The position numbers and the translations under genes were made by a program. This document shows positions 62,901 to 64,000 of a stretch of DNA of 64,000 nt, piece after piece; position 1 is the first letter of the stretch, and every line of letters starts with the position of its first letter. Source of the stretch: Opisthocomus hoazin (Eukaryota; Chordata; Aves; Opisthocomiformes; Opisthocomidae). A model generated the notes under the pieces. That model did not search any database. It was given only the letters and a program-made list of their open reading frames with translations, and was not told the DNA's origin. The stretch is from assembly GCF_030867145.1 (NCBI RefSeq), contig NC_134454.1, forward strand, positions 52,803,830-52,867,829, read 5' to 3'.

Positions 62901-64000
62901 AGTCCTCCAAAGCAGGGCAACAGTATAATGAATGATAAACTTGTTTTGAGAAGTCTTATTTCAATGATAACACAACATATACACTATGCTTCTGGGCCTC
63001 TGTTTCCTTGTACACTGTAATAAAAAACAACCTCAGACTACAGGCAAAGTTTGTACTATAGCACAAATGTGGCTGTAAATAACACAGGGTACTCTAATCT
63101 GAGGCAACCTTGCATGAACTAAATAGCTGTAGAATTACAGCTACTGTTTAATCTGTTAATTTTTTCTGCACGTTCCAGCCTTACGTGTTGGTGAAATTTA
63201 CCATTCTTTTCAGATATTCAAACACACAAATGGCTGAAGGTACAGAATGAGACATCAAGCATGAAAACAACTTGTGTATTTTTGTGAAAATGTGTAATGT
63301 CTGGTTTTTCCCTGTCCTCCTTTGTATTTGCCTTTTTCCACATGTCAAATCTTGTAAGTAATCACTTCTAATTCTGTCTTTTAAAGTTACCTGGACACAA
63401 ATTTTATCTCAAGAATCTCAATATCTTTTATGTTCCACACGTTTTCCTAATTTTCCTGCATCCTAAACACCTGCTTCTAGGCCATGTGAGGAGATGCATT
63501 GGTGGTGTCAAAAAACCCCTGAGTCAACATGGAGGTTTCCCAATGGGTTAAACACACTGCTTGAGGAACAGCAGCACCAGTGAAATTTTGTCAGAGATAA
63601 AAAGAGCCAGCTGAACAAAAGAGAAAACCACCACTTCCTTAGTAATCAGCCTAAAAAGAAGACCAGTAGGTGAATTGGGATGGTGGACAAGTCAAATGGA
63701 CTTGGTAGCAGTCGAACAAATTTAACACTTCCTTCACAGGCATGCTTTGTGACGCAAAGCATTGACAACTGCCAACGAATAAACTCACCACAATAATTCC
63801 AGCTCCGAGAAGTGTTATTTCTATCACAATGCAACTCTTTCTGTGTATGTAAATTAGTAAGGAATAGCAAGTGCAAAAAGTACCCAGGGTGTTATCCTGA
63901 TCCTGATTGTGGGATTGAGTGCACCCTCAGCAAGCCTGGCACCAAGCTGTGTGGTGCGGTCGACTTGCTGGAGGGAAGAGATGCCATCCAGAGTGACCCT
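59918..64000 (-). other. PTAR1: PTAR1 intron, running off the window
   Basis: I searched the minus strand for the preceding PTAR1 exon (the part before ILLDEL, with a YPSNYNAWSHR-type repeat) and did not find it up to 64000. This intron is therefore at least 4.08 kb. The sequence is AT-rich with no recognised gene; a CR1 fragment begins at about 63886. Confidence 0.85.
63886..64000 (+). mobile_element. CR1 LINE, reverse-transcriptase fragment, cut by window end
   Basis: The plus strand encodes IECTLSKPGTKLCGAVDLL then EGRDAIQ, matching the CR1 reverse-transcriptase stretch around the catalytic FADD box. Here the FADD position reads PG, a mutated and inactive active site. It is oriented against PTAR1, inside its intron, and continues past the window edge. 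Confidence 0.9.

Noticed and set aside
1..64000. tRNA, rRNA, snRNA, CRISPR or prokaryote-like operons
   Set aside because: Looked for by eye on both strands; no cloverleaf consensus boxes, no spaced direct repeats and no operon-like gene packing were found.

Overview
This is a vertebrate nuclear window, almost certainly from a bird. At least six clear CR1 LINE copies carry the avian-style 3' end (short imperfect repeats of a motif like GATTCTGTGA next to a line such as 'gacctctgagggtcatctagtcc'). There are also avian ERVL-type LTRs, very low gene density, exons with GT/AG splice sites, one CpG island and long AT-rich non-coding stretches. I see no bacterial-type operons, CRISPR arrays, tRNA or rRNA genes. 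Most long open frames here are chance, come from GC-rich DNA, or are pieces of CR1 reverse transcriptase.

The one protein-coding gene identified with confidence is PTAR1 (protein prenyltransferase alpha-subunit repeat-containing 1), on the minus strand at the right end. Its last two coding exons are at 59601-59917 and 58706-59054, and an intron runs from 59918 off the window. The stop codon is followed leftward by AT-rich DNA that reads as a very long 3' UTR. Two good poly(A) candidates lie at 49452 and 48249, giving a 3' UTR of roughly 9.3 or 10.5 kb.

The middle (about 31.6-33.5 kb) is a CpG island with a minus-strand splice donor at 33132/33131, a TATA-like box, a YY1-like element and a GAG trinucleotide run. 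It is best read as the promoter and non-coding first exon of a gene running left. From the human order at 9q21 (APBA1 and PTAR1 on the same strand, with the APBA1 5' end facing the PTAR1 3' end), the inferred gene is APBA1, and 1-33.1 kb would be part of its first intron. No APBA1 coding exon is visible, so this name rests on synteny alone.

Layout: 1-31.6 kb is presumed intron with an LTR-like GC-rich block carrying a nested CR1 (about 2.74-3.77 kb), a head-to-head ERVL LTR pair (7.93-9.12 kb) and old CR1 pieces. Then 31.6-33.5 kb is the CpG island and 33.5-48.2 kb is intergenic DNA with CR1 copies, a solo ERVL LTR and one strong non-coding exon-like segment. Finally 48.2-58.7 kb is the presumed PTAR1 3' UTR and 58.7-64 kb holds PTAR1 coding exons and introns.

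I did not find an undescribed gene system. The most unusual structures are a cluster of four alternating inverted-repeat arms in the PTAR1 3' UTR (57279-57340), an exon-like open segment in that UTR (55041-55165), and a facing pair of CR1 copies (41.26-41.84 and 44.42-45.45 kb).
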